NCBI GenBank assembly: GCA_016720825.1
Contig: JADKJV010000007.1
Coordinates: 62,001 to 126,000 of the forward strand
Reading direction: 5' to 3'
DNA: 64,000 nucleotides
Origin: Chitinophagaceae bacterium
Lineage (GTDB): Bacteria; Bacteroidota; Bacteroidia; Chitinophagales; Chitinophagaceae
In this document: in pieces, positions 53,832 to 62,292 of the stretch
Layout: each line of letters starts with the position of its first letter
How positions within the stretch are numbered: the first letter of the stretch is position 1
Made by a program: the position numbers and the translations under genes
Notes under the pieces: generated by a model
Database searches by the model: none
What the model was told of the DNA's origin: nothing
The model's input: only the letters and a program-made list of their open reading frames with translations

Positions 53832-55352
53832 ATGAAAAAGACCGCTTCGTTCCTGTTACTCCTCCTTTTTACGCTTGCCGGTTTTTGCCAGCAGCTTCCC
53901 CGCAGCACCCCGGAAGCAGAAGGCGTTTCGTCGGATGCTATTATCAATTTCATTAATTCATACCGGAAGGATAAACATGAACTGCATTCGGTCATGATCA
54001 TCCGCCATGGAAAAGTTATTGCGGAAGGCTGGTGGTCACCCTACAGCGCCACGATGAAACACTCCATGTATTCTGTGAGTAAAAGCTGGACCTCCACAGC
54101 TATCGGTTTTGCCGTGGATGAAAAAAAATTAGCCGTAACTGATAAAGTGATTTCATTTTTCCCGGAGTATAAAGACCTCGCCGATAAGCCTTACATACAG
54201 GACCTGACCATCAAAGACCTGCTTACCATGTCGGTGGGTCATGAAAAGGACCAGTCCCTCAAAGTATTCGGCAGCGCCGTCTGGGCCCGGGGCTTCTTCG
54301 AAGCGCCGATTGCCAAACAACCCGGTACTACCTTTTTATATAATACGCCCGGCAGTTATATGCTGTCAGCGATTATCACCAAAGTAACCGGCTTGTCGGT
54401 GATGGATTACCTCAAACCCCGTTTGTTTGAACCGCTGGGAATAACCGGTGTTGACTGGGAATCCAACATGCAGGGTGTCAATGCCGGTGGCGTGGGTTTC
54501 CGGGATAAAACGGAAGACATGGCCAAGCTGGGCATGACTTATTTATATAAAGGGAAATTCAATGGCAAACAGGTTTTGTCAGAAGCCTGGGTGAACGAAG
54601 CCACGAGCAAACAGATTCTCCAGAATGCCGCAGCCACACAGGTGCAGCGTGATTCTTCCGACTGGCTGCAGGGATATGGTTACCAGTTCTGGCGCTGCCG
54701 CCACAATGCTTTCCGTGCCGATGGTGCATTCGGTCAATACATTGTGATGATGCCTGAACAGGATGCAATTGTGGTGATTACTTCTGAGTCACTCGATTTA
54801 CAGGATGATTTGAATATGATCTGGCGGAATTTATTACCCGCTTTCGAAGCTGCACCCCTGGCACCCAATCCACAGGCCGAAGCCAAACTGAAACAGTTTT
54901 TATCACTGCTGCATCTCGACGCACCGGTGTCAGCCATAAAATCAAGTGATAAAACATTACTGAACCAGGCATTTGCCTTACCCGCTAATGAATTCAATTT
55001 CGCCAGCCTGAAAGTTTCCGGCAAAAAGAAAAAATTATCACTCACCATTACCACTACGGATAAAAAAGAACATACCATTCCCCTTGGTTTCAACCGTTTC
55101 AATTTCAGTGAAACCGATCTCAACGGTCCCAATTTGTTCAGGAAGGCGCCGGTTCAGTTTAACCTGATGGCGCCGTATAAACTGGCGAGCAGTTTCCGGT
55201 GGACAGATCCGCAGACGCTGGAAATAACAGTCCGGTATATTGAAAGTCCGCACCGGTGGATTTTTACTATGCACATGGAGAATGGAAAAATGAAACTGAA
55301 GCTGGTAACGTCTTATATGCCGGATAATGTGATTGATGTAACTGCGCAATAG
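53832..55352 (+). CDS. secreted class C beta-lactamase-like serine hydrolase
   Basis: 506 residues from MKKTASFLLLLLFTLAG; a start 15 codons earlier would put extra residues before the signal peptide. The catalytic SxxK is SVSK (S81, K84), and the second motif is Y-x-N-like YNTPGSY. The C-terminal 140 residues (SSDKTLLNQAFALPANEFNF onward) form a beta-rich domain seen in many family members. Homologues include esterases, D-aminopeptidases and PBP4-like carboxypeptidases. It is transcribed away from the GH16 operon, so a link to glycan use is only by position. Confidence 0.88.
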   Translation: MKKTASFLLLLLFTLAGFCQQLPRSTPEAEGVSSDAIINFINSYRKDKHELHSVMIIRHGKVIAEGWWSPYSATMKHSMYSVSKSWTSTAIGFAVDEKKLAVTDKVISFFPEYKDLADKPYIQDLTIKDLLTMSVGHEKDQSLKVFGSAVWARGFFEAPIAKQPGTTFLYNTPGSYMLSAIITKVTGLSVMDYLKPRLFEPLGITGVDWESNMQGVNAGGVGFRDKTEDMAKLGMTYLYKGKFNGKQVLSEAWVNEATSKQILQNAAATQVQRDSSDWLQGYGYQFWRCRHNAFRADGAFGQYIVMMPEQDAIVVITSESLDLQDDLNMIWRNLLPAFEAAPLAPNPQAEAKLKQFLSLLHLDAPVSAIKSSDKTLLNQAFALPANEFNFASLKVSGKKKKLSLTITTTDKKEHTIPLGFNRFNFSETDLNGPNLFRKAPVQFNLMAPYKLASSFRWTDPQTLEITVRYIESPHRWIFTMHMENGKMKLKLVTSYMPDNVIDVTAQ

Positions 55353-55593
55353 GCTTCTGTTTTAACGGATAAAATAAATACATGGACATGTTAAAGCTAC
55401 TAAAAGCACGACCCTGTTTTCAAAGAATCCCTAACTTGGGGGGAGCTGCTTTTGCTGAGGGCTTCCGAGCTGTGAGGAATTGGCGTTTTGGTGGGCGAAT
55501 TTTATGGTATTATTAGAATTTAGGCATTTATTGTTTTATCCAGGGGGTTAGAAGTATCTCTATTGTCCCTTTCCAGATCTAAGATCTCAGAAG

Positions 55594-55797
55594 ATGCTAT
55601 CAAAAAACTTTAACTTATATTCCTCACAGCTAAAGGAGCATGGGGCACCAACAGAGTTCGTGGCTGAACTAGCAGGTGGGATACAATATTTACCCACCCT
55701 GCTAACGCATTTGGAGTCACCAGAAGTAATTACTCTCGATATTTATTATATTCTGTGCAGGAAAATTATAGAGCAGGCCCTCGGTACGCCGTTTTGA
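55594..55797 (+). CDS. small hypothetical protein
   Basis: 67 residues, no signal peptide, no family recognised (MLSKNFNLYSSQLKEHGAPT...). It lies in an AT-rich stretch with several broken small genes, so it may be real or a remnant. The 240 bases before it hold no recognisable feature. Confidence 0.35.
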   Translation: MLSKNFNLYSSQLKEHGAPTEFVAELAGGIQYLPTLLTHLESPEVITLDIYYILCRKIIEQALGTPF

Positions 55798-55920
55798 AGT
55801 AACTCAATTTATAAACAGTTAGAAATTCGAGATATCAAAGTGTAAGTACTCTGGGGGGAATATTTGTCAATTGGCAGAAGGACCTTTTAGGCCAAGGTTA
55901 ATTTATGGTTATCAGGTTAA

Positions 55921-56154
55921 ATGTACCAGACTTATTGTTGGACACACATTCGTAGAAAATGTTACTTTTTAGGGCGAGATAGCTCTCTAAAGAATTGGCT
56001 ATCATTCCCAATATTCACAGCTGACAGACGATATTGCATCATAGAAATTGGGTATGCCTGCGGTGATTTATGTGGTGAAAGCAAGACGATGATTTTTGAA
56101 AAAAATGCGACTTCTTGGAGTCGGGTTAAAGTACTTGACCAGGTAGTTTTTTAA
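55921..56154 (+). pseudogene. remnant of a small protein gene
   Basis: A 77-codon frame whose last part (EIGYACGDLCGESKTMIFEK...WSRVKVLDQVVF) resembles the C-terminal CGxLCG...W-V end of small exported proteins common in Bacteroidota. The N-terminal half looks unrelated and no signal peptide is present, so it is probably a fragment. Confidence 0.4.
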
Positions 56155-56313
56155 CGGGCGGCTAGCGTACATCACCGGGTTTGCTGAACGCCTCTGTGTG
56201 TAGGTCTCGCCGAATATTAAATATATATTTATAGTGTGACTCTACCCGAAGCTCAAAATTGTTTAATAGACCTTCATAACACATGCCTGGAATGAAATTT
56301 AAAGACAAGAAAA

Positions 56314-56888
56314 TTGTGGTTATCAAGAGTAAAGGAAATGTGTAAGGCGGACAAATGGAAGTATAAGAGTCATTTTTTTTTTAAATCTGCTGATAATCTT
56401 TTCTTTTCGTCTACTTTCTATATTAGTAGGCTTGAAAATGAAATTTCAGGATGGTTGGGTTATAAAACACTTAATATTGACAATGTATTTTGGGACATAA
56501 TAGATGAACTTCCAAACAAACTGACGCCACTGAGCTTTAGAGGAAATGCAGTTTTTTGTGTGAGGCAAATTAATTTCTCACTTAAAAGTTGGCATTGAGG
56601 ATCCGGAAATCCTGACATGCAATACATCAAATGTTGGACCTGTAAACGAAAATGTTGCGAAAAATTAAGTCGATTAGAACATTGTTCGATTTTCAAAATG
56701 ATTTACTAAGTGATGAGAGGAATAATTGTGTTGGGATTGTTGTTGGATACATTGAAAATAAGCAAGTTGACTTGGCGCTAATGAAGATTAAAGAATATCG
56801 ATCAAAAGGCTATAATTCAGGATTTAAATTTGAGGGTAAAGACTTTTATGACTTAGCAATAGAATATTGCAAAAAAAACTACCTCTAA
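56314..56888 (+). pseudogene. frameshifted hypothetical gene
   Basis: Three consecutive frames give coherent pieces: KWKYKSHFFFKSADNLFF...FCVRQINF (to about 56575), then SHLKVGIEDPEILTCNTSNV...NENV (to about 56650), then LRKIKSIRTLFDFQNDLL...YCKKNYL (to 56888). The pattern resembles DUF4304-like small proteins, but this is a weak impression. At least two indels. Confidence 0.5.
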
Positions 56889-57053
56889 CATCGGGTTTGG
56901 CTCCACCCTTTTTTCGTGCCGCCTCAGCCCTCTCCGTTATCAGCAGGTGCTAAATGCCTTAATTGTAAACTGACCGGAATCATACTTCGCCGTTCCCCAC
57001 AAGACTAACTTTAATCTTCAACATTTTCGGTTTTTAACCTTAAAACCAAAAAG

Positions 57054-57413
57054 ATGAAAAGGATAATGATTAGTACCTGGTGTATCCTGGGTTTTTTTGT
57101 GTTTTCCTGCAACAACGGAACTGAGAAAAAAGAAACGCCTGCGGGTAAGGAAACAACCACCAGTGTCAAAACAGCGTCTGGACCAGAGGGAACCTACACC
57201 ACCACGGAAAACAACATGCCCATGCAGTTTATCCTGAAAGCAGATGGTAAGGGCAACGAGAACTATCATGGTGACATGCGGCCATTTACCTGGAAAATGA
57301 AGGATGGGAAGATTTTCTTTGTATATGACGGCGAAACGACAGAATTTGAATTGCCGATTGATTTTGAAAAAGGGGAGATCCACTACGGTTCACTGGTTTA
57401 TAAGAAAGAATAG
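57054..57413 (+). CDS. small lipoprotein of unknown function
   Basis: 119 residues with a lipoprotein signal (MKRIMISTWCILGFFVFSC, lipid Cys 19), a Lys/Glu/Thr-rich linker, and a compact strand-rich domain (GTYTTTENNMPMQFILKADG...GEIHYGSLVYKK) like the small META/lipocalin-type barrels. It is probably anchored in the outer membrane. It lies 50 bp upstream of the next gene on the same strand. Confidence 0.72.
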   Translation: MKRIMISTWCILGFFVFSCNNGTEKKETPAGKETTTSVKTASGPEGTYTTTENNMPMQFILKADGKGNENYHGDMRPFTWKMKDGKIFFVYDGETTEFELPIDFEKGEIHYGSLVYKKE

Positions 57414-57463
57414 GATTATCTCTGTTGAATAATGATTACCTTAATGCTGTAAAATACACTTAC

Positions 57464-58264
57464 ATGAAATTTTTGTTTTTAGCCGCCGCTGTTCTGTTGG
57501 TAACAACTGTAAAATCACAAACTGTTACACTGAAACCCATCGGCAAGTCCAACACCTATATTTCCCTGAACTCTTATTTCACCGTCCATTTTGGAGGTGC
57601 TCTCTATACTATTGACCGTTCTGGTGCCATTAATAAGATGGATCTCACCACCGGCGATTACACGCCTGTCGGCAAATCCACTTTCGCGCGTGCCAAGCAT
57701 TTTTTTGCACTCAGTGGCCGCTTATATATTATAGAGAACGACGGCGGCATGGTGCAGATTGATCCCGCCACCGGTAACTGGACGTCCATTTCACCCATGA
57801 ATTACTGGACACAGATCAACAGCGTAATTACGGTGGGCAGTATTTTATTCATGATCGAAAACGGCGTGATGTACCGTTATTCCGGATTCAATAATTCAAA
57901 CCGCACAGCCATTGGTGAAGCAGAATTTTACAGCCCCGGCATAATGTTCTCCGATAACCAAACCATGAAACTGTATAGTGTTACGGATGACCGCAGTTTT
58001 TATGATATCAATCTTTCCACCGGAAAATGGACCCGCATTGGTGATAAAAAAGCATGGAAAGGCGCCTGGGGCGGTGCAGTGGTTAATGGAAAATTATATA
58101 CCGTTGAAAATCCAGGTTTGTTTTTTGAAGCCCCGATAACCGATGGAGTAAAGAAACAACTTGATAACACCCAGTTCACCAAAGCCCGGTTCCTGTTTGG
58201 TGAAGCCGGTAAATTATATACCATTACTTCAGAGGGAAGTTTGCTGGAAATCGTGATTAATTAA
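57464..58264 (+). CDS. secreted beta-propeller-like protein
   Basis: 266 residues from MKFLFLAAAVLLVTTVKSQ; a start 13 codons earlier would extend the signal peptide unnaturally. Five to six repeats of about 45 residues follow the scheme GGxLYTIDxxGxxxxxDLTTGxWTxIG, as in Kelch/PQQ-like propeller blades. No catalytic residues recognised. It is convergent with psuG, with 4 bases between the stops. Confidence 0.72.
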   Translation: MKFLFLAAAVLLVTTVKSQTVTLKPIGKSNTYISLNSYFTVHFGGALYTIDRSGAINKMDLTTGDYTPVGKSTFARAKHFFALSGRLYIIENDGGMVQIDPATGNWTSISPMNYWTQINSVITVGSILFMIENGVMYRYSGFNNSNRTAIGEAEFYSPGIMFSDNQTMKLYSVTDDRSFYDINLSTGKWTRIGDKKAWKGAWGGAVVNGKLYTVENPGLFFEAPITDGVKKQLDNTQFTKARFLFGEAGKLYTITSEGSLLEIVIN

Positions 58265-58268
58265 TTCT

Positions 58269-59183
58269 TCAGCAGGCTGATAACGCCACGGCAATCCGGG
58301 CACCAACTTCCGCATTGTGTTTAATGAGCGCAATATTTGCCTCCAGGCTTTCGCCCTGTGTGTGGGAAGCGATATGCTGCAGTAAAAACGGGGTTACTTC
58401 TTTACCACTGATCTTTTTTTCCGCAGCCGCCGCCAGCGCAGACTGGATATGTTTCTCTATTTCATCCGGCGCAATTTCCAGTGCCGCAGGAATCGGGTTG
58501 GCAATCAGCACAGATCCTTTCATCCCAAGTTTCCATTTTGTATCGAGGAGTTTTGCCACAGAATCTGCATCATCCAGCCGCAACGGTGATTTGAACCCGC
58601 TTTTGCGGGAATAAAAACTCGGAAACTCATCTTGTCCGTATGTGATTACCGGAATCCCTTTTGTTTCCAGGTATTCGAGTGTTAAACCAATATCCAAAAT
58701 GGATTTTACACCGGCGGAGATAATCGCAACTGATGTTTCTGTCATCTCGGTGAGATCTGCAGAAATATCCATGCTGGTTTCCGCACCACGGTGCACACCG
58801 CCAATGCCGCCCGTTGCAAATATTTTAATGCCCGCCAGGGATGCAATGCGCATGGTTGCTGCAACCGTTGTTGCACCCGCCAAACCCCGGCTGATTACAT
58901 AAGGCATATCGCGCAGGCTCACTTTCCAAACATCTTTTGCCTTGCCGAAATATTCGAGCTCATCTTTTGATAAACCGACACGGCATTTCCCGTCCATAAT
59001 AGCAATAGTAGCAGGAACAGCACCCTGCTGCCTAACCACCTCTTCCACTGCCAATGCCGTTTCCACGTTCTTCGGATAAGGCATGCCATGTGAAATAATG
59101 GTTGATTCCAGTGCCACAACAGGCTTGCCCGATTTCAGTGCTTCACTGATTTCGGGATGTATGTCCACCAATGCATTCATCAA
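58269..59183 (-). CDS. psuG: pseudouridine-5'-phosphate glycosidase
   Basis: 304 residues with the family hallmarks VALESTIISHGMPYP...NVETALAVE (start), GTIAIMDGKxRVGL-like TIAIMDGKCRVGL, KVSLRDMPYVISRGLAGATTVAATM, FATGGIGGVHRG, and ITYGQDEFPSFYSRKSG. It splits pseudouridine 5'-phosphate into uracil and ribose 5-phosphate. The start overlaps the psuK stop by 4 bases, so psuK-psuG form a coupled pair. Confidence 0.95.
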   Translation of the reverse strand: MMNALVDIHPEISEALKSGKPVVALESTIISHGMPYPKNVETALAVEEVVRQQGAVPATIAIMDGKCRVGLSKDELEYFGKAKDVWKVSLRDMPYVISRGLAGATTVAATMRIASLAGIKIFATGGIGGVHRGAETSMDISADLTEMTETSVAIISAGVKSILDIGLTLEYLETKGIPVITYGQDEFPSFYSRKSGFKSPLRLDDADSVAKLLDTKWKLGMKGSVLIANPIPAALEIAPDEIEKHIQSALAAAAEKKISGKEVTPFLLQHIASHTQGESLEANIALIKHNAEVGARIAVALSAC

Positions 59184-60106
59184 TTGGGGTAATATTTAGG
59201 TACCAGGGATAACAGTTTTTCCTGAGTCAGGTGTGTGGCAATGGCCCCATTCACGTTTAATATTTCTGCAGAAAGGGTATGGGCCAGTTTCACACTGTCC
59301 AGGTCATCCCAGCCAAGGTATTTCCCGAGGAGGAATCCACTTAAGGAACCATCACCGGCACCGGTACAATCCACCACCTCAATATCCGGGGCATGGAGGG
59401 TAATAGCACGCTCTTTATTATAAAGGGCCGAGCCCTGTTTGCCATTATGCAGCCATACGTTTTTAACACCGCGCTGCATCAGTTCTTCCACCTGCAGCTG
59501 GGTCAGGAAAGATTTCTCTGAACACAGCACCGGCAATTCATCTTCATTCGGTGTGATCAGGTATAATCCGTCGAGGTTTGCTTTTTTGAATTTCTTCGCT
59601 GGTGGTACAGAAACCGGTTCTAAAATAAAAGGGATGCCCGTTTCTTTACTGAACGACAATAACCATTCAGCCGTTTCCACACTTACATTGGCATCGGCCA
59701 GTAAATAAGAAGCGGTGAGTAACAGCGCCCTGTTTTTTTCCAGGTGTTCCGGTGTAATAAGGTGATTCGCTGCGTTCGTAAGAAACGCGGAGAACAAAGA
59801 ACCATCTGCATTCAGGATACCGGTATACTTTCCGGATAAACCTTTGCGGGTAATGCTGGCATCCAGTCTGACACCGGCATGTAAACAAACTTTTTTCAGC
59901 CAGTCGCCGTCACTGTCATCCCCAAATACACTGATTAACTGAACGGGAACGCCGAGCAGGGCGGTTTGGTGGGCGATATTGTGACTTACACCTCCGGCAG
60001 TTTTGGTCACGGAAGCATCGTTGGTGGTGGCCAGCAGCATGGGCTCTTTGGCATGAAAGAGCTCATCAACCAGGGCAGCACCAATACAGATGATTGGGTT
60101 GGGCAT
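59180..60106 (-). CDS. psuK: PfkB-family kinase, probable pseudouridine kinase
   Basis: 308 residues with a ribokinase-type fold: IICIGAALVDEL at the start, TAGGVSHNIAHQTALLG, and the catalytic anion-hole DCTGAGDGSLSGFLLG near 250. Sequence alone is general for PfkB sugar/nucleoside kinases. The pseudouridine role is inferred from the overlap with psuG, which needs pseudouridine 5'-phosphate. The pair would recycle pseudouridine from degraded RNA. Confidence 0.88.
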   Translation of the reverse strand: MPNPIICIGAALVDELFHAKEPMLLATTNDASVTKTAGGVSHNIAHQTALLGVPVQLISVFGDDSDGDWLKKVCLHAGVRLDASITRKGLSGKYTGILNADGSLFSAFLTNAANHLITPEHLEKNRALLLTASYLLADANVSVETAEWLLSFSKETGIPFILEPVSVPPAKKFKKANLDGLYLITPNEDELPVLCSEKSFLTQLQVEELMQRGVKNVWLHNGKQGSALYNKERAITLHAPDIEVVDCTGAGDGSLSGFLLGKYLGWDDLDSVKLAHTLSAEILNVNGAIATHLTQEKLLSLVPKYYPN

Positions 60107-60150
60107 ATTGCAAATGTAAAGGCTTGACTTTAGTTCCGTGAAAGGATCTG

Positions 60151-60696
60151 CTATTCCTTTTTCTTTTTTCCCCAGCTCAGTTCCCAGCTGATGCCGGCGA
60201 GTAAAAACTGCTGGTTTAAATGTCCCCAGGTAAAACTGTATTCAATATGCGGCACAAAACTTCCCAGCTCCCACAACATACCGGCGCCGGTGTTGAATGA
60301 CCAGAATTTCTGGATGGTATATTCATTCCACATGGCGCCCACCACATATTCATTTTCTGATGTATGACTGATTCCGGTCAGCGGATACCATTTCCAGTTC
60401 TTTTTAACGGGAAGGATATAATGGAAGTTGAGATCAAAATCCCAGGCAGAAAGTTTGATCTCTTCAGCATCTGTTTTCTTCACTACCGGGAAAAAACGGT
60501 TCATTTCAATACCACCAACGAGTTTTTCGCTGAAATGGTAAAAAGCACTCACGTTTAATCCGCTTACATCCTTGCGGGTATTGCGGATTCCGGCGACATC
60601 AAAGCTGATTGCATTTTGTGCATTGATTTCACTGCCCGCCAAAACAAGTGTGAGCATGACCAGAACCGGTCTGAAAAGGGGGAATAGTTTTTTCAT
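60151..60696 (-). CDS. secreted beta-barrel-like protein of unknown function
   Basis: 181 residues with a signal peptide (to about NAQ27) and alternating-hydrophobicity strands (ISFDVAGIRN, LNVSAFYHF, KLVGGIEMNRF, DFDLNFHYIL...) that suggest an eight-stranded outer-membrane barrel, with a basic KKKKE end. No function. Confidence 0.65.
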   Translation of the reverse strand: MKKLFPLFRPVLVMLTLVLAGSEINAQNAISFDVAGIRNTRKDVSGLNVSAFYHFSEKLVGGIEMNRFFPVVKKTDAEEIKLSAWDFDLNFHYILPVKKNWKWYPLTGISHTSENEYVVGAMWNEYTIQKFWSFNTGAGMLWELGSFVPHIEYSFTWGHLNQQFLLAGISWELSWGKKKKE

Positions 60697-60780
60697 GCGC
60701 CAAATCTAAAAACCTGCCCAAGGGCGATCCATGATTTATATACTAACCGGGGTATGACTTTGCTCAATTTTCCGGCCTGT

Positions 60781-61575
60781 TTATTCAACACCAGCTATTA
60801 TCCGAAGCGGGGCGCCGCTTCCTTTGCCGATTTTCATGGGCAGGGCTACAATATAAACGCCGGTTGCGGGCAATTTATCCAGGTTGGCCAGGTTTTCAAA
60901 GCCCGGTTTATTGGCGCCGAGGATAACCTGGTGGGTTTTGAAATCCTTCGACTGGCCATAATCCATACTCGGCGTGTCAAGTCCCATCGCCTTGATGTTG
61001 CGCTTTTCCACCAGCCATTGGGTGGTTTCCGGATGAACTCCGGGAAAATGCAGGAGAGGAATGGCTTCCACGCCTTTCAGCGCCGTCCCAAAATATTTTT
61101 CACGATTAGGATAGAACTGGCCGTAACCGGTGCGGAATAACACAATTGTATTGTCGGGGATCTTTCCGTTTTTCTTTTCCCAGGCTTCCACATCTTTCAC
61201 GGCGATCTGGTAATCGCGGTTGGCCAGCGCCTGTGCACTAACATCAATCACAACGGCGTTGCCGGTCAGGCTGCTCAATGGAATCTGGTCGGCTGTCAAC
61301 CGGTTTGCTGCAAAATGTATCGGTGCATCTAAATGGGTGCCGCCATGTTCCGGCGTACAAATGCTGTAAGATGAATAGTAGTAACCAAGTGGTGTTACCC
61401 CTTCTGCTTCCGTGCTGTGTTCAAAAGATTTGATGTTGTTGGGCCAGTACAATGTACTGCTGTCGTAGCTGTAAGTAAGGTCGGTCCATTGCAGTTTGCC
61501 GGTATCAAACCCCGACTTCTTCTGTACACTGCAGGCCGTGATCGCCGCCAGCAGCACAAGCGGTAATTTTTTCAT
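60781..61575 (-). CDS. cyclase family protein (kynurenine formamidase-like), lipoprotein
   Basis: 264 residues with a lipoprotein signal (MKKLPLVLLAAITAC, lipid Cys 15). The metal-binding signature HGGTHLDAPIHF (HxGTHxDxPxH) near 97-108 and the later DTPSMDYGQ mark the cyclase/KynB superfamily. Members hydrolyse formylkynurenine, isatin or cyclic amides; the export signal argues against the cytoplasmic kynurenine role. The substrate is unknown. Confidence 0.85.
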   Translation of the reverse strand: MKKLPLVLLAAITACSVQKKSGFDTGKLQWTDLTYSYDSSTLYWPNNIKSFEHSTEAEGVTPLGYYYSSYSICTPEHGGTHLDAPIHFAANRLTADQIPLSSLTGNAVVIDVSAQALANRDYQIAVKDVEAWEKKNGKIPDNTIVLFRTGYGQFYPNREKYFGTALKGVEAIPLLHFPGVHPETTQWLVEKRNIKAMGLDTPSMDYGQSKDFKTHQVILGANKPGFENLANLDKLPATGVYIVALPMKIGKGSGAPLRIIAGVE

Positions 61576-61775
61576 GACGGAAAAATAAGTGGTTTGCTAC
61601 ATACAGCAGAGCCTTTTTCAAACAATTGAATTGCTTAAAAAAGGTTCTTCATTGGAAAAGAATAATGGTGGCGACAAAATCAGGCTAAACCGAGGCTTAA
61701 AGCATTAAAGAAAATGAAAATTTCCCGCCCGGCGAAAAATATTAATAATTGTTGACATATATCAATGAGTTATAA

Positions 61776-61973
61776 TCAACTCTTGACTTGTTTATCAACG
61801 CCCACCGCATCCAGGATTTTCTCCAGGGGGCAAAAGCGGGTAATGGATGACTGGAGCAGGTTTACTCCCACAAAACCGGGCAGGATCAGCCACCAGATGC
61901 TGACCAGTAATGCCAGCGTTACACCGATGATGACGAAGGTTCCGGCCACAGCCCTAACAATTCTTTCTTTCAT
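61776..61973 (-). CDS. DUF2892 (YgaP-like) small membrane protein
   Basis: 65 residues with two hydrophobic helices and the family motif GVNLLQSSITRFCPLEKILDAVGV. It resembles the membrane part of YgaP-type rhodaneses and often occurs near sulfur or metal handling genes. It lies 10 bp downstream of the PII-like gene. The 200 bases downstream (61576-61775) hold no gene that I can support. Confidence 0.88.
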   Translation of the reverse strand: MKERIVRAVAGTFVIIGVTLALLVSIWWLILPGFVGVNLLQSSITRFCPLEKILDAVGVDKQVKS

Positions 61974-61983
61974 GTTACTTGTT

Positions 61984-62292
61984 TTAATAGGTTGTTTCTT
62001 CTACCGGCAACAGGAATCCCCTGATCGGGAACTGGGAATTGGTTTCTGCATTATGCGCTTTAATAAGCAGCATAGCGGTTCGTGCTGTCGCTTCATCGGT
62101 AAAACTGAATGTAAATAACGCATCCGTTCCGTCTTCATTCTTGCCGTACCAGTTATCCATCAGGAAACCCTGGTGCTCTGTTTTATGACCTACTGTTTCA
62201 GAAACACTGAAAACAGGAATACCGGATTTTTCCATGATGTGGTTAATCACTGACAGGTCTTCCCTGATACTGGTGATGATGATGAGTTTCAT
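61984..62292 (-). CDS. PII-like small protein next to an RND pump
   Basis: 102 residues with a ferredoxin-like pattern (MKLIIITSIREDLSVINHIMEKSGIPVFSV...). It resembles the uncharacterised PII-like proteins often encoded beside CusA/RND permeases in Bacteroidota. No T-loop signature of true GlnB is clear. Its start overlaps the permease stop by 4 bases, so the two are translationally coupled. It may sense a ligand or metal that controls the pump; this is inference. Confidence 0.7.
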   Translation of the reverse strand: MKLIIITSIREDLSVINHIMEKSGIPVFSVSETVGHKTEHQGFLMDNWYGKNEDGTDALFTFSFTDEATARTAMLLIKAHNAETNSQFPIRGFLLPVEETTY

